From an uncultured bacterium (lineage in GTDB: Bacteria; Armatimonadota; JACIXR01): a stretch of DNA of 64,000 bases. Both the position numbers and the translations under genes were made by a program. The DNA is taken from positions 124,001 to 188,000 of the forward strand of contig CALITO010000004.1 of assembly GCA_938041455.1 (NCBI GenBank), written 5' to 3'. The notes under the pieces were generated by a model, which was not told the DNA's origin, searched no databases, and saw only the letters and a list, made by a program, of their open reading frames with translations. This document shows, piece by piece, positions 1 to 9,386 of this stretch; position 1 is the first letter of the stretch; each line of letters opens with the position of its first letter.

Positions 1-514
1 CCTTGTGAAAAACTTTCTCCACCAACTTGGGCTCATCGTATAAGGAAATCGCCAGTGTCTCAAAGCCCATAGCGAAGGATGTTTCCTCAAATATCCCTCC
101 TGTCCCCGTGATAATCTTCATCCCTTGGGGTAAAGCCTTTTTGGTTTCCTCAATAATTGAATAATCCACCTCTTCAGGCGAGGGAAATTCAAAAGATTCG
201 TATTCTTCTTCGTTAGTTATTGCCCCTTTATGTTCCGCCACCCAGGAGCGGGAGGTTATTTCCTCTCCATACAGGCTGTAAGTATGGTGAGCTTCCTGAC
301 GCGGGCTGGGGAAATAATAGGGAGGAACGATGTGTATGAAATCATAGCCTGCTTTCCACCAGAATTCAACCCAATCTGCGTATGTCCCTATCGGCTTCCC
401 CAAGAAGGCGGAAGCGACGCGGTAATCTATCCAACCCTCTACCAATGGCACTCGGTCAGGTTCGCCTTCCAACCGCAGTGCTCTTTCCATTCGGGAAAAA
501 TCAGGTTTCACCAT
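1..514 (-). CDS. Uroporphyrinogen decarboxylase (URO-D)/methyltransferase-like protein, N-terminal part (runs off window edge)
   Basis: Hand translation of the minus strand from ATG at 514: MVKPDFSRMERALRLEGEPDRVPLVEGWIDYRVASAFLGKPIGTYADWVEFWWKAGYDFIHIVPPYYF...; typical URO-D-like N-terminus; start overlaps the stop of the SIS gene. Not in the ORF track because it is truncated. Confidence 0.75.
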   Translation of the reverse strand, partial: MVKPDFSRMERALRLEGEPDRVPLVEGWIDYRVASAFLGKPIGTYADWVEFWWKAGYDFIHIVPPYYFPSPRQEAHHTYSLYGEEITSRSWVAEHKGAITNEEEYESFEFPSPEEVDYSIIEETKKALPQGMKIITGTGGIFEETSFAMGFETLAISLYDEPKLVEKVFHK

Positions 515-1566
515 ACCCTTGTAATCTTTGTGAGTCCACGAGGTCTATCTGGGTTCAGATTGCGGGAAAGAGCAAGGAAATAGGCAAATAATTGCCCTGC
601 TATAACCACACTTATGGGCATAATTGTCTCATCTCCTTCAAAGGGGATAGGAATGAAAGTATTGGCTAATCTCCTCATATCGTCACCATTTGAAAGAACT
701 ATAAGTTCCGCCTTCCGCTTCTTCAAGGTTTTTGCTATTTCTAAAAGATTTTCATAAACCTTTCCCTTGGGGGTAATTAAATATACAGGCGAGCCCCGCT
801 TCAATACCGCTATAGGACCATGCATAAAATCCACCGAGGAGAAACCATCTGCGTTTATCATAGTGGTTTCCCTTATTTTGAGGGCTATTTCCAGAGCTAT
901 GGGATAGAAGAAACCGCGAGAGAGGACAGCCATCTCGTCCGTATAGGTATATCGTTGGACGAGTTTTTCTATCAAAGGAGATAAGGAAAGTATTTGCTGA
1001 GCCTGATGATGGACAACGCTTAATTCCTCAAGCTTTTTCCTGTCCTCCGCCCAATGAAAGGAGAGAAGGGCAATGGTCAGCATAGATGTAGTGAAAGTTT
1101 TTGTCGCCGCTACCGCTTCCTCTCTACCGGAGCGAGCAATGAGGGGAAAATGAGCTTCCTCCTGTAGGGGAGAATTCTCCGTGTTAGTGATGGCACAAGT
1201 GAGAGCTCCTTGCTCTTTCGCTCTTCTGAGAAAATAGACGACATCGGGTGTTTCTCCCGATTGGGAGATGCCGACCACAAGTGTCTTATTCAACCTCATA
1301 TAAGCATCGTAAAGGGTATAGAGTGAGGGAGTGGCTGGGGCGACGGGGATGTGGTTTTCATATTGGAGGAGATATCTCCCGTAAGTGGCTACATTATCAG
1401 ATGTCCCCCGGGCGACAACAACTACGCACTCCGGGGAAAAATGTCTTATTTCTTTCCCTATTTCCTCTGCTTTATCTCCCTCTAAAGAGAGGGTATCTTG
1501 CAAACGCTGAGGCTGTTCCTCTATCTCTTTCTGCATCTTATAACTTTCCGCCAAGTCTTCTCTCAA
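508..1566 (-). CDS. SIS-domain sugar isomerase/deaminase (GlmS isomerase-domain-like, no glutaminase domain)
   Basis: Motifs VVARGTSDNVATYGRYLL, VGISQSGETPDVVYFLRRAKEQGA, DGFSSVDFMHGPIAVL, tandem SIS pattern. Confidence 0.85.
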   Translation of the reverse strand: MREDLAESYKMQKEIEEQPQRLQDTLSLEGDKAEEIGKEIRHFSPECVVVVARGTSDNVATYGRYLLQYENHIPVAPATPSLYTLYDAYMRLNKTLVVGISQSGETPDVVYFLRRAKEQGALTCAITNTENSPLQEEAHFPLIARSGREEAVAATKTFTTSMLTIALLSFHWAEDRKKLEELSVVHHQAQQILSLSPLIEKLVQRYTYTDEMAVLSRGFFYPIALEIALKIRETTMINADGFSSVDFMHGPIAVLKRGSPVYLITPKGKVYENLLEIAKTLKKRKAELIVLSNGDDMRRLANTFIPIPFEGDETIMPISVVIAGQLFAYFLALSRNLNPDRPRGLTKITRVW

Positions 1567-1846
1567 CTCCCTCCACTTTGGAGCGCATCGTTGCTGGTTT
1601 ATCCCTTCTATCGTCTATATGAAGGGAAGTCACAACCCTTTGGCAACCCATTTGGAAAGCGACTTCGTGAATGCGTGCTGAGGCTTCCCAGATTTGTTCC
1701 AAAGTTCCCTCAAAGACGGTGCTCATAGGCGTTATCTCGTATTTGAGCCCCATTTCCTTCAAAACCTTCACGCAACCGGCGATATAATCTCCCACGCTTG
1801 GGGATGCTGTGCCAAGGGGATAGATGCTTATCTCAGCGATGGGCAT
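1538..1846 (-). CDS. MTH1187/YqgV-type thiamine-binding protein
   Basis: MPIAEISIYPLGTASPSVGDYIAGCVKVLKEMGLKYEITPMSTVFEG..., ~100 aa, characteristic of the thiamine-binding family. Confidence 0.85.
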   Translation of the reverse strand: MPIAEISIYPLGTASPSVGDYIAGCVKVLKEMGLKYEITPMSTVFEGTLEQIWEASARIHEVAFQMGCQRVVTSLHIDDRRDKPATMRSKVEGVERRLGGKL

Positions 1847-1879
1847 ATAGCCTTCGCCTCCTTTCTAATTATTTTAGAA

Positions 1880-1908
1880 ATATTAAGAGAAATCCTATAG
1901 ATTGTCAA
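1880..1908 (-). promoter_or_regulatory. Sigma70-type promoter TTGACA-N17-TAATAT for the thiamine-binding/SIS/URO-D genes
   Basis: Minus strand TTGACA (1908-1903), 17-nt spacer, TAATAT (1885-1880), upstream of ATG at 1846. Confidence 0.6.
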
Positions 1909-1995
1909 GACCACCTCTATTCTAAAGAAAGGGACAAGATTTAAAATACTTTGTATAATTAATTTCCAATAAAATATGCAAAGGGGTGATTTTAA

Positions 1996-4900
1996 ATGGA
2001 TATCGCTAAGAAGTTTATCCTATCCTTCTGTCTTTTCCTATCCCTTTATTCGGGGGCCCAGTTTTTAAGCAACGGTGGTTTTGAGGAGTTGAGAGATGGA
2101 TTTCCTACTGGTTGGATTGGCTACATTGCCGGTAAGGGAGAGGGAGAGGTCAGGCTGACAAAGGATGCCCACTCAGGGAATAACGCTATACTATTAAAAG
2201 CCAAAAAGGACTCGGTCGCTGGGCTTAACCGCACATACCCCATAGGCAAGAAAGGGGAGGAGCAAGCCTCTATTGGGGAACTATTCCCTTATCTCAAGGG
2301 TGGCTTCACCTTCTGGTACAAACTAAAGAAAGCAGAGGCTGATAATGTCCGCTTCTACATCATACCTATGGGGAAAGATAATTACGAAATCGGTCCCGCC
2401 CGGACAGCCTATGTTATTCCCCCTCTCTTAGCAGACGATAAATGGCACTTTGGCGCCATTGCATATGACTACTCCTCCAACCCTGATGTGAGAAGTATTC
2501 AAGTTGCCCCCCGGATTAACGAGGGAGGGAAAAGCGGTGAAGGGGAGGTAATAATAGACGACATAAATTATGTAGAATCAGTAGGCGCTTCTCTCCTTCC
2601 CCTTACTGTGGAAGTTAGCAAGGATTACTTCACCTGTGGGTTCAAAAATGTGGGGGATGTTGAAGCCAAGGGCTTGAAAGCAAATCTTACTGCTCCACAG
2701 GGAATAGAGGTTGATGCCTCGGAAAAAAGCCTGGATTTAAAGCCGGGTGAGGAAAAGGAGGTTAAATGGAAACTGAAAGGTGAGGCTGTGGGAAGAGTTG
2801 CCTTCCTCCTTTACTGGGATGTGAATTCCCAGAGGCGGGAATCCTTCTCTTACCCTCTAACCTATGAACCACGCCTTGTTATCAAGGAATTCTCTACATC
2901 CAGAGCCCTTCTTTTCCGAGGTGATACCTATAACCTACGGTCAATCATTGCCAATGAGGGTTTGGCGAGTGCCAAAAATATTAGCGTTTCTATTTCAGTT
3001 CCTTCTTCCCTTCAGGTCAAACCCTCCAGGAAGGGAATTCCCGTTCTTCTCGGTTCATCAGAAGAAGAGCTGAATTGGGAACTCAAACCGCTTCAGGAAG
3101 GTGTGCATCAGTTGAAGTTGGTTGTGAGTGGGGGAGGGAGTAAATTGGAGAAGGAGCTTTCCCTCGCAGTAAGCAAGCATTTCCCACATCTTAATTGGGT
3201 TAGTGGAGCAAGGATTATAGAGAAGGATGGAGATGTAGCGATTCAAAATGAGAACCTCCGCTTGGTTTTCCCCAAAAATCCTTACGGTTATGGTGTCTTC
3301 GCCTTGGATGTGAAGGACACGAGGGCTGGCTATATGCGAATGGCCATATCGCCCTATCTTGCCAAATTGGTTTATCGGCGGAGGATCGGAAAAGAAGCAA
3401 GTGCCCAACTTTATGCTCAATCTTATGAGAAGAGGGAAAAGCCAGGAGAGGTTCAGTTGCTGTTTCCCATAAGATTTAAGGACGATGACGGCGTAGTTTG
3501 GAGGATGGATATTCAGTTCACTGCTAAGAGCGGGCAGAAGATGATAGATGTAGATTGGGACCTTTCAGCTGAGCGAAGCGTCCAACTCCTTGCTGTTCAT
3601 TGCCCTCGTCTATATGTTGGTGAGGGCGAATTTGGAGGGGACAAGGATTATGCTCTCTTCCCCGGCCTATTCTATATGCTGAAGGGAGAAAGTTCCATTT
3701 CCACCGAGTTTGCTGATCCCCCCTTCAATGACCAGCATTCTCCGCATCCTTACAAGATAACTATTCCTATGATGACATTGGTTAAGGATAAACATCTTGT
3801 AGGGATTATGTGGGATGCCCTTCAGAAGTGGGACGGAGCAAATGTTTGTCCATCTGCACTTTTCGCTTCTCCCAACTGGCTTGAGGGACAGGACAACCAC
3901 CTCTTCTCCCTATTCCTTCCCTCCATCCCTCGCTGGGTGAGGGAGAACGAGGAGAAGGCAAGCGAACCCTATCTTCTTAATCCCCAGGTAAAGCTCTCCC
4001 TTCGTAGTTGGTTCATCGGTGGTTATCCCTTGGATATAACCGACTCGGTCGATTTCTACTTCGAGAGATTTGGAGTGCCTCCTCTTCCTCAAAAGGTTCG
4101 TAACTACGAGATGGAACTACAACTTTGCGGATTACCTGATATACCTCCTCGCTACCTGCGCCTTGTAGGATGGATCAATTCACTTGCCCAGCGCTGTGCT
4201 CTGGATATGACCACCCAAAGAGATGACGGAAGTTGGGGCTTCAAGATGGACCCCCAGAATACGGAGATGTTGAGGAGGTTCAATCCAAAGCGTCCCAATT
4301 TGGGGGAGGAGGGCGATACCACAATAGGCACCTGCACATTCCTGAATAATAGAGCTACTGCACTTCTTCGCTACACTCGCTTCACTAACAATCAAATAAC
4401 TTGGGAAGCCGGCCTCAAAGCCCTCAATTATATAACTGACAATTTTCTCCGCCCTGAGGGAGCCCAGACTTGGGAGATTCCTCTTCACGCTCCTGATATC
4501 CTCGCTTCAGCCAACGGTGTCCATCTTTACCTTGAAGCATATAGGATAACGGGTGATAAGGAATATCTTAAAAAGGCAGTCTTTTGGGCTAAGACAGGAC
4601 TTCCCTTCGTCTATATGTGGAATGCCCCTGACCGCCCCAGGATGATGCTCTACGCAACAATTCCAATATTCGGTGTGAGTTTCTACAATGCAGCACCCTG
4701 GTTTGGAATCCCCGTGCAATGGTGTGGTCTGGACTATGCCTATGCCCTCCTCAAATTGGCGGAATACGACAATAGTTATCCCTGGCGGCATATTGCGGAG
4801 GGTATAACCCTCTGCGCTATGCAGATGCAGACAACGGAGGGAGAACATAAGGGAGGTTATCCCGATTCTGTCAACCTGATGAGCTATACAAAGAGCGATC

Positions 4901-5772
4901 CGGGAATGCTCAATCCTTGGGGAATAGCAAGGAATGTATATTTGATTCGCAATCCTGCTGAAGACCCCCAGGATAGCACATTTATGATGCTTCTTAAGGG
5001 AGATAAAAAAATGATGATAAACTCTGAAGCCCCTTCTATAGCAGGGTCAATATCGGGTGATAATCTCCTCCTTACTCTCAAAGCCCCTCGCTCCCTACCC
5101 GGTCAGCCCATTTCCACTTACACTCTCGTTGCTCCTGTGGAGCGTCCCACTGCCGTTTTTCGAGAAGGTAAGGAACTCTCTACACATCAGGCCGAGGATG
5201 AATGGTGGAGATACGAGGAAAGAAATGGGGGAATGCTCATCCTCAAGATAAAACAGGATAAGTCAACGATAAATCTGCGGGTGGAGGGCGTTAAGGTAAG
5301 GGATAATAGAATGCCTCTTGTTACCGCTAAGCCAGATTGGGAGTTCGATGTTGATAACGATACAGAAGGTTGGTCGGAGACTAACCATCTCGCTCCATTC
5401 ACAGTATCTGGAGGGGTGCTCAAGGGAAGGTCAACAGGAGGTGATCCATATATGACAAGTCCTTTCTTCAGGGTGGAGGCGAAGGACTATCCTTATATCT
5501 CGCTCAGGATGAAAATCGAGTCACTTCCTCCGGACGCGGTTCCTGACGCCCAGATATTCTGGGCAAGGGAGGACGATAACACTATGACGGAAAACAAGAG
5601 CATCCACTTTCCCCTAACCCCCGATGGTGAATGGCACACCTATAATGTGAAAGTAGGGGATTCCCCGGAGTGGAAGGGAACGATACTCCAGATACGACTT
5701 GACCCAGGAAGCGGTGGCACCGGGATAGAGTTTGAGATAGACTGGATAAAACTCTCAACTTCCCCACAATGA
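1996..5772 (+). CDS. Large secreted protein: N-terminal signal peptide, beta-sandwich/CARDB-like region, central probable (alpha/alpha)-toroid, C-terminal jelly-roll-like module
   Basis: Signal peptide FILSFCLFLSLYSGAQF; Trp/Tyr-rich helical central part; C-terminal EFDVDNDTEGW...LRLDPGSGG...IDWIKL module shared with other proteins in the window. Confidence 0.7.
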   Translation: MDIAKKFILSFCLFLSLYSGAQFLSNGGFEELRDGFPTGWIGYIAGKGEGEVRLTKDAHSGNNAILLKAKKDSVAGLNRTYPIGKKGEEQASIGELFPYLKGGFTFWYKLKKAEADNVRFYIIPMGKDNYEIGPARTAYVIPPLLADDKWHFGAIAYDYSSNPDVRSIQVAPRINEGGKSGEGEVIIDDINYVESVGASLLPLTVEVSKDYFTCGFKNVGDVEAKGLKANLTAPQGIEVDASEKSLDLKPGEEKEVKWKLKGEAVGRVAFLLYWDVNSQRRESFSYPLTYEPRLVIKEFSTSRALLFRGDTYNLRSIIANEGLASAKNISVSISVPSSLQVKPSRKGIPVLLGSSEEELNWELKPLQEGVHQLKLVVSGGGSKLEKELSLAVSKHFPHLNWVSGARIIEKDGDVAIQNENLRLVFPKNPYGYGVFALDVKDTRAGYMRMAISPYLAKLVYRRRIGKEASAQLYAQSYEKREKPGEVQLLFPIRFKDDDGVVWRMDIQFTAKSGQKMIDVDWDLSAERSVQLLAVHCPRLYVGEGEFGGDKDYALFPGLFYMLKGESSISTEFADPPFNDQHSPHPYKITIPMMTLVKDKHLVGIMWDALQKWDGANVCPSALFASPNWLEGQDNHLFSLFLPSIPRWVRENEEKASEPYLLNPQVKLSLRSWFIGGYPLDITDSVDFYFERFGVPPLPQKVRNYEMELQLCGLPDIPPRYLRLVGWINSLAQRCALDMTTQRDDGSWGFKMDPQNTEMLRRFNPKRPNLGEEGDTTIGTCTFLNNRATALLRYTRFTNNQITWEAGLKALNYITDNFLRPEGAQTWEIPLHAPDILASANGVHLYLEAYRITGDKEYLKKAVFWAKTGLPFVYMWNAPDRPRMMLYATIPIFGVSFYNAAPWFGIPVQWCGLDYAYALLKLAEYDNSYPWRHIAEGITLCAMQMQTTEGEHKGGYPDSVNLMSYTKSDPGMLNPWGIARNVYLIRNPAEDPQDSTFMMLLKGDKKMMINSEAPSIAGSISGDNLLLTLKAPRSLPGQPISTYTLVAPVERPTAVFREGKELSTHQAEDEWWRYEERNGGMLILKIKQDKSTINLRVEGVKVRDNRMPLVTAKPDWEFDVDNDTEGWSETNHLAPFTVSGGVLKGRSTGGDPYMTSPFFRVEAKDYPYISLRMKIESLPPDAVPDAQIFWAREDDNTMTENKSIHFPLTPDGEWHTYNVKVGDSPEWKGTILQIRLDPGSGGTGIEFEIDWIKLSTSPQ

Positions 5773-7139
5773 AAAGAACTTTGAGGAAGAAGACGAAAGT
5801 TCTTCTCATCGTCATAGATACTTTACGGGCAGACCACCTACATTGTTATGGATATAAAAAGGAGACTAGTCCCAATATAGATAGATTGGCAAGGGAGGGA
5901 GTGATATTTTACCACGCCTACGCTAACGGTATCCCAACAACCCCAGCCTTTACCACCATTTTCACTGGTCTTCACAGCCTAACACATAGGGTGGTCTCCC
6001 ACGGTGGGGAGGAAACTTTACCCGGTGGAATTCTACTACTCTCGGAAATTTTGGGAGCGAATGGTTTCAGAACCTGCGCTATAGACAACCTTTACTCTAT
6101 AAAACCCTATTTCGCCAAGGGCTACGAATATTACATCAACCCAAGGAGCAAAAGTCCTCACCTTATCCAGGCAGAAGAGATAAACCGTGAGGCGATAAGA
6201 TGGATGGAGGAGCATCGAGAGGAGGAGTTCTTCCTCTTTCTTCATTATTGGGATCCTCACACTCCCTACCTTCCTCCCGAGGAATACAAGTTGATGTTCT
6301 ACCAGGGCGGGGATCCTTTTGACCCAAAGAACAGGAGTATGGAACCAGCCAAAAGGCAGATTCCCTACCCGTTCTTCAAGAAATGGCATTACGATTTGCT
6401 GGGTAACCCCACCGATACCAACTATATAATAGCTCAATATGATGGAGAGATACGGTATGTTGATGAAGCGATAGGAGAGATTTTGGAGACCTTGGAGAGA
6501 CTGGGAATTGAAGAAGAAACCTTAATCATTCTAACCTCAGACCATGGGGAGAATATGACGGAACATAATTTCTTCTTTGACCATCAGGGATTATACGAGC
6601 CTGTTATCCACATTCCCCTTATAATGCGATTTGGGGAAAAGCTTTCCCCAAAAGGTATAGAAGCTTTCGTCCAACATATAGATATAATGCCGACTATCCT
6701 GGATATTCTGGGAATAAAAGTTGATGTGAGATTTGATGGGAAATCTTTGCTACCCCTTATGAGGGGGGATGTAGAAGAAGTTCACCAAGAGATTATCTCC
6801 ACGGAGTGCACTTGGCGAGCGGGGATAGCTATAAGGAAAGGGGAGTGGAAACTAATAAAAACTATAGACCAGGGACTTTATTCAACCCCTTCTAAAGAGC
6901 TTTTCAACCTAAAGAGTGACCCTGAGGAAAAGGAGAATCTTTACGAGATAGAAAGAGAAAGGGGGGAGGATATGGAATTGGAGCTATGTATGTGGTTGGA
7001 GGAGAAGTTGGAGAATAAACCAGATCCTTTAAGGGTTCAGGCTGAGAAAGGGCTGCCTGCCAAGGGATGGGTGGAAAGAGTTTTAAGGGAGGTAAACTTA
7101 AGTTGGGAAGAGTGGGTGGAGAGGCAACGGTTCATATAG
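5769..7139 (+). CDS. Sulfatase-fold (alkaline phosphatase superfamily) hydrolase
   Basis: VLLIVIDTLRADHLHCYGY, TTPAFTTIFTGLHSLTHRV, ILTSDHGENMTEHNFFFDHQGLYEPVIHIPLI; Thr at the usual Cys/Ser nucleophile position; overlaps upstream stop by ATGA. Confidence 0.85.
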   Translation: MKRTLRKKTKVLLIVIDTLRADHLHCYGYKKETSPNIDRLAREGVIFYHAYANGIPTTPAFTTIFTGLHSLTHRVVSHGGEETLPGGILLLSEILGANGFRTCAIDNLYSIKPYFAKGYEYYINPRSKSPHLIQAEEINREAIRWMEEHREEEFFLFLHYWDPHTPYLPPEEYKLMFYQGGDPFDPKNRSMEPAKRQIPYPFFKKWHYDLLGNPTDTNYIIAQYDGEIRYVDEAIGEILETLERLGIEEETLIILTSDHGENMTEHNFFFDHQGLYEPVIHIPLIMRFGEKLSPKGIEAFVQHIDIMPTILDILGIKVDVRFDGKSLLPLMRGDVEEVHQEIISTECTWRAGIAIRKGEWKLIKTIDQGLYSTPSKELFNLKSDPEEKENLYEIERERGEDMELELCMWLEEKLENKPDPLRVQAEKGLPAKGWVERVLREVNLSWEEWVERQRFI

Positions 7140-7148
7140 GTTAAAAAA

Positions 7149-8156
7149 TTATTTCCATTCTATGATAACGCCCAATGCCTTGGTCCTATCCTCTAATAGG
7201 GAGAGATAAAGCTGGGGCGCTTCCTTGTAGGAAACGCGGTGAGTGACGAGGTCTCTTAGGTCCAACTCTCCTCCCCATAATAAATCCATAAACAGCTCGA
7301 AATGCCGTTTCTGAGTCCAGGGGTTATCAGGGTTAGGATACTGGGGGTGAGACATATTATGGGCACCAATTATAGTGAAGCTTGGCGCATTACACAGGTC
7401 GTGGAAATCAAAGGAAGGGGTTGGTCCACAAGGACTACTCAGGATAACAAAGCGTCCCTGTTTTCTCAAAATCTTGAACTCCTCGGGAATAAGCTCTGGG
7501 TTCCCTGTCACTTCAAAAACCACATCAACCATCCGCCCTTTTGTCAATCTCGCCACTTTCTCTTGGATAGAGTCGCTCTTCGGGTTGAGGGAGAAGATGC
7601 CTGGCTTCCGGGGCATCTTCTCTAACCTCGTTTCAGCGATATCTATCCCGATTACGGGTCTTGCCCCTGCCAGCCAAGAAAAACGAGCGATAAGCTGTCC
7701 CAAAAGCCCCAGCCCATAAATAGCCACGCTCTCACCCAGCCTGAGCTTTGCTCTTCTAATACCATTAAGACAAATCTCCCCTATGGTGAAGAAGGCAACC
7801 TCCTCATCGGGAAGCTCTTTCTCAATTGGTCTAATATGCTCTATGGAAGAGAGAACGAAGGCCGAATGAGGAGCATAAGTTGCGACCTTCCTCCCTATCC
7901 ATTTCTTCTCTACACCCTCCCCGACTTCCAAGATGGTGCCAACATTGCTATAACCTGGGACAAAGGGAAACCTTCCATATTCTGCCCAGGCGGAATGGGG
8001 AGGAAATTTACCGGAAAGAATGGTTAACTCTGTGCCTATGCTAACTAAAGAGCAAATGCTCCTTATGAGCACTTGACCTCTTCCAGGAGAAGGGATTTCC
8101 CTTTCCTCTATGACGACCTTCTCAGGCTCAGGGAAAACTACAGTAGGGTTGTTCAT
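7149..8156 (-). CDS. Zinc-type alcohol dehydrogenase-like (MDR superfamily) oxidoreductase
   Basis: GRGQVLIRSICSLVSIGTEL, VPGYSNVGTILEVGEGV, AIYGLGLLGQLIARFSWLAGARPVIGID. Confidence 0.85.
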   Translation of the reverse strand: MNNPTVVFPEPEKVVIEEREIPSPGRGQVLIRSICSLVSIGTELTILSGKFPPHSAWAEYGRFPFVPGYSNVGTILEVGEGVEKKWIGRKVATYAPHSAFVLSSIEHIRPIEKELPDEEVAFFTIGEICLNGIRRAKLRLGESVAIYGLGLLGQLIARFSWLAGARPVIGIDIAETRLEKMPRKPGIFSLNPKSDSIQEKVARLTKGRMVDVVFEVTGNPELIPEEFKILRKQGRFVILSSPCGPTPSFDFHDLCNAPSFTIIGAHNMSHPQYPNPDNPWTQKRHFELFMDLLWGGELDLRDLVTHRVSYKEAPQLYLSLLEDRTKALGVIIEWK

Positions 8157-9296
8157 CTACTTCACCTCTTTAAGGCTTTTATAGAAATATACCATTTCCA
8201 AGAAAATTCCTAAAAGAAGGACAAAGATGCAGAGGGCAAATGACATCCTTATATGGGAATATTGAGCTACAATTCCCCCGAGGAGTGGACCCATAAGTCC
8301 ACCTGCACCAACTATTGACTCGTGAATTCCGCTTTTCTGCCCCTTATCTTCCTCGCTTTCCAAACTATAAAAGAGACTAAAGAAATAGGCAATGCCTATA
8401 GAAATGCCCAGGAGTATAAAAGCGAGGAAGAAAAGGGGAGTGGCGCTAGAGAAAAAGATTATGAGAAAGCCGAAAATCATAATTATTTGGATAAGGAGTA
8501 GGAAGCCGAAGTTATAATGCCACCTGGTCATATAGCCTATGCTATAGGAGGAAACAGCCTGAGAGATACTGAGAACGAAGGTTAGCAGACCGATTGTTGA
8601 GGGGGTTATGTTCAAGTCCACCGCTAACTTGGGGAAGAGATATCTGAGAGTGCCTATGGTGAACCAACCCAGGAAATTGGCTGTCCAACCAATCACGACG
8701 AAAGGATTTCTCCTCTGGGAAGGAGTTTGAGGGTTCGTTTCCTTTACAAAGGAGGGAGGAGGTGCTTTAGGGCAAAGGAAAAGGAAGAGCACGGTGAGGA
8801 AGCAGGAAAAAGAAACCGATAGGAGGGGCAAACGCCAGTCCAATTGAAAGAGAAATCCACTAAGTAAGGAACCAATGGATAGCCCTATACACCAGGAGAG
8901 ATTGAAAAATCCTACTGCTCTTTTCAAATCTTTTGTCGTCCTTGCTATCCAAACCTCGAGAGGGGACCAGAACATACTCGTTCCCAATCCTACAAGCCCC
9001 ATTACTAAGAGTATGAAAGAGATAGTATGGAAGAACACGAGGAAGAGAGAGGAGAAGGCAAAGAGAAGGCAACCAATAACCGTAAGATAAAGAGGATTTT
9101 TTCTTTCAGCAAGTGTTCCGAAGAGGGGGGAGAAGATGAGGTAGGCGAGGGAAGCTAAAAAGCCTGTAAAGCCCAGGACAAAGGGGGTTGCTCCCATCTT
9201 TATGGCGAGGAGGGGAACACATATCATGTTGAGCCCTACTGCTATATCGCCGAGAAAGGCATTGAGATAAAAGAAAAAAGACCTCTTTTCTCGCAT
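8157..9296 (-). CDS. MFS transporter
   Basis: 12-TM-like hydrophobic pattern; likely start at internal Met (MREKRSFFFYLNAFLGDIAVGLN); the ORF track start at 9359 adds a non-hydrophobic extension. Confidence 0.8.
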   Translation of the reverse strand: MREKRSFFFYLNAFLGDIAVGLNMICVPLLAIKMGATPFVLGFTGFLASLAYLIFSPLFGTLAERKNPLYLTVIGCLLFAFSSLFLVFFHTISFILLVMGLVGLGTSMFWSPLEVWIARTTKDLKRAVGFFNLSWCIGLSIGSLLSGFLFQLDWRLPLLSVSFSCFLTVLFLFLCPKAPPPSFVKETNPQTPSQRRNPFVVIGWTANFLGWFTIGTLRYLFPKLAVDLNITPSTIGLLTFVLSISQAVSSYSIGYMTRWHYNFGFLLLIQIIMIFGFLIIFFSSATPLFFLAFILLGISIGIAYFFSLFYSLESEEDKGQKSGIHESIVGAGGLMGPLLGGIVAQYSHIRMSFALCIFVLLLGIFLEMVYFYKSLKEVK

Positions 9297-9345
9297 TCCA
9301 ATTCCTAAAATTATATTAATTTGGTGAGAGGAGACAATGCATATC

Positions 9346-9373
9346 TTGACGAAGCCCATCTTCTCTTTATAAT
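9346..9373 (+). promoter_or_regulatory. Promoter TTGACG-N16-TATAAT upstream of ffh
   Basis: TTGACG 9346-9351, TATAAT 9368-9373, ATG at 9387. Confidence 0.6.
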
Positions 9374-9386
9374 TTAGGAAGGTAGG

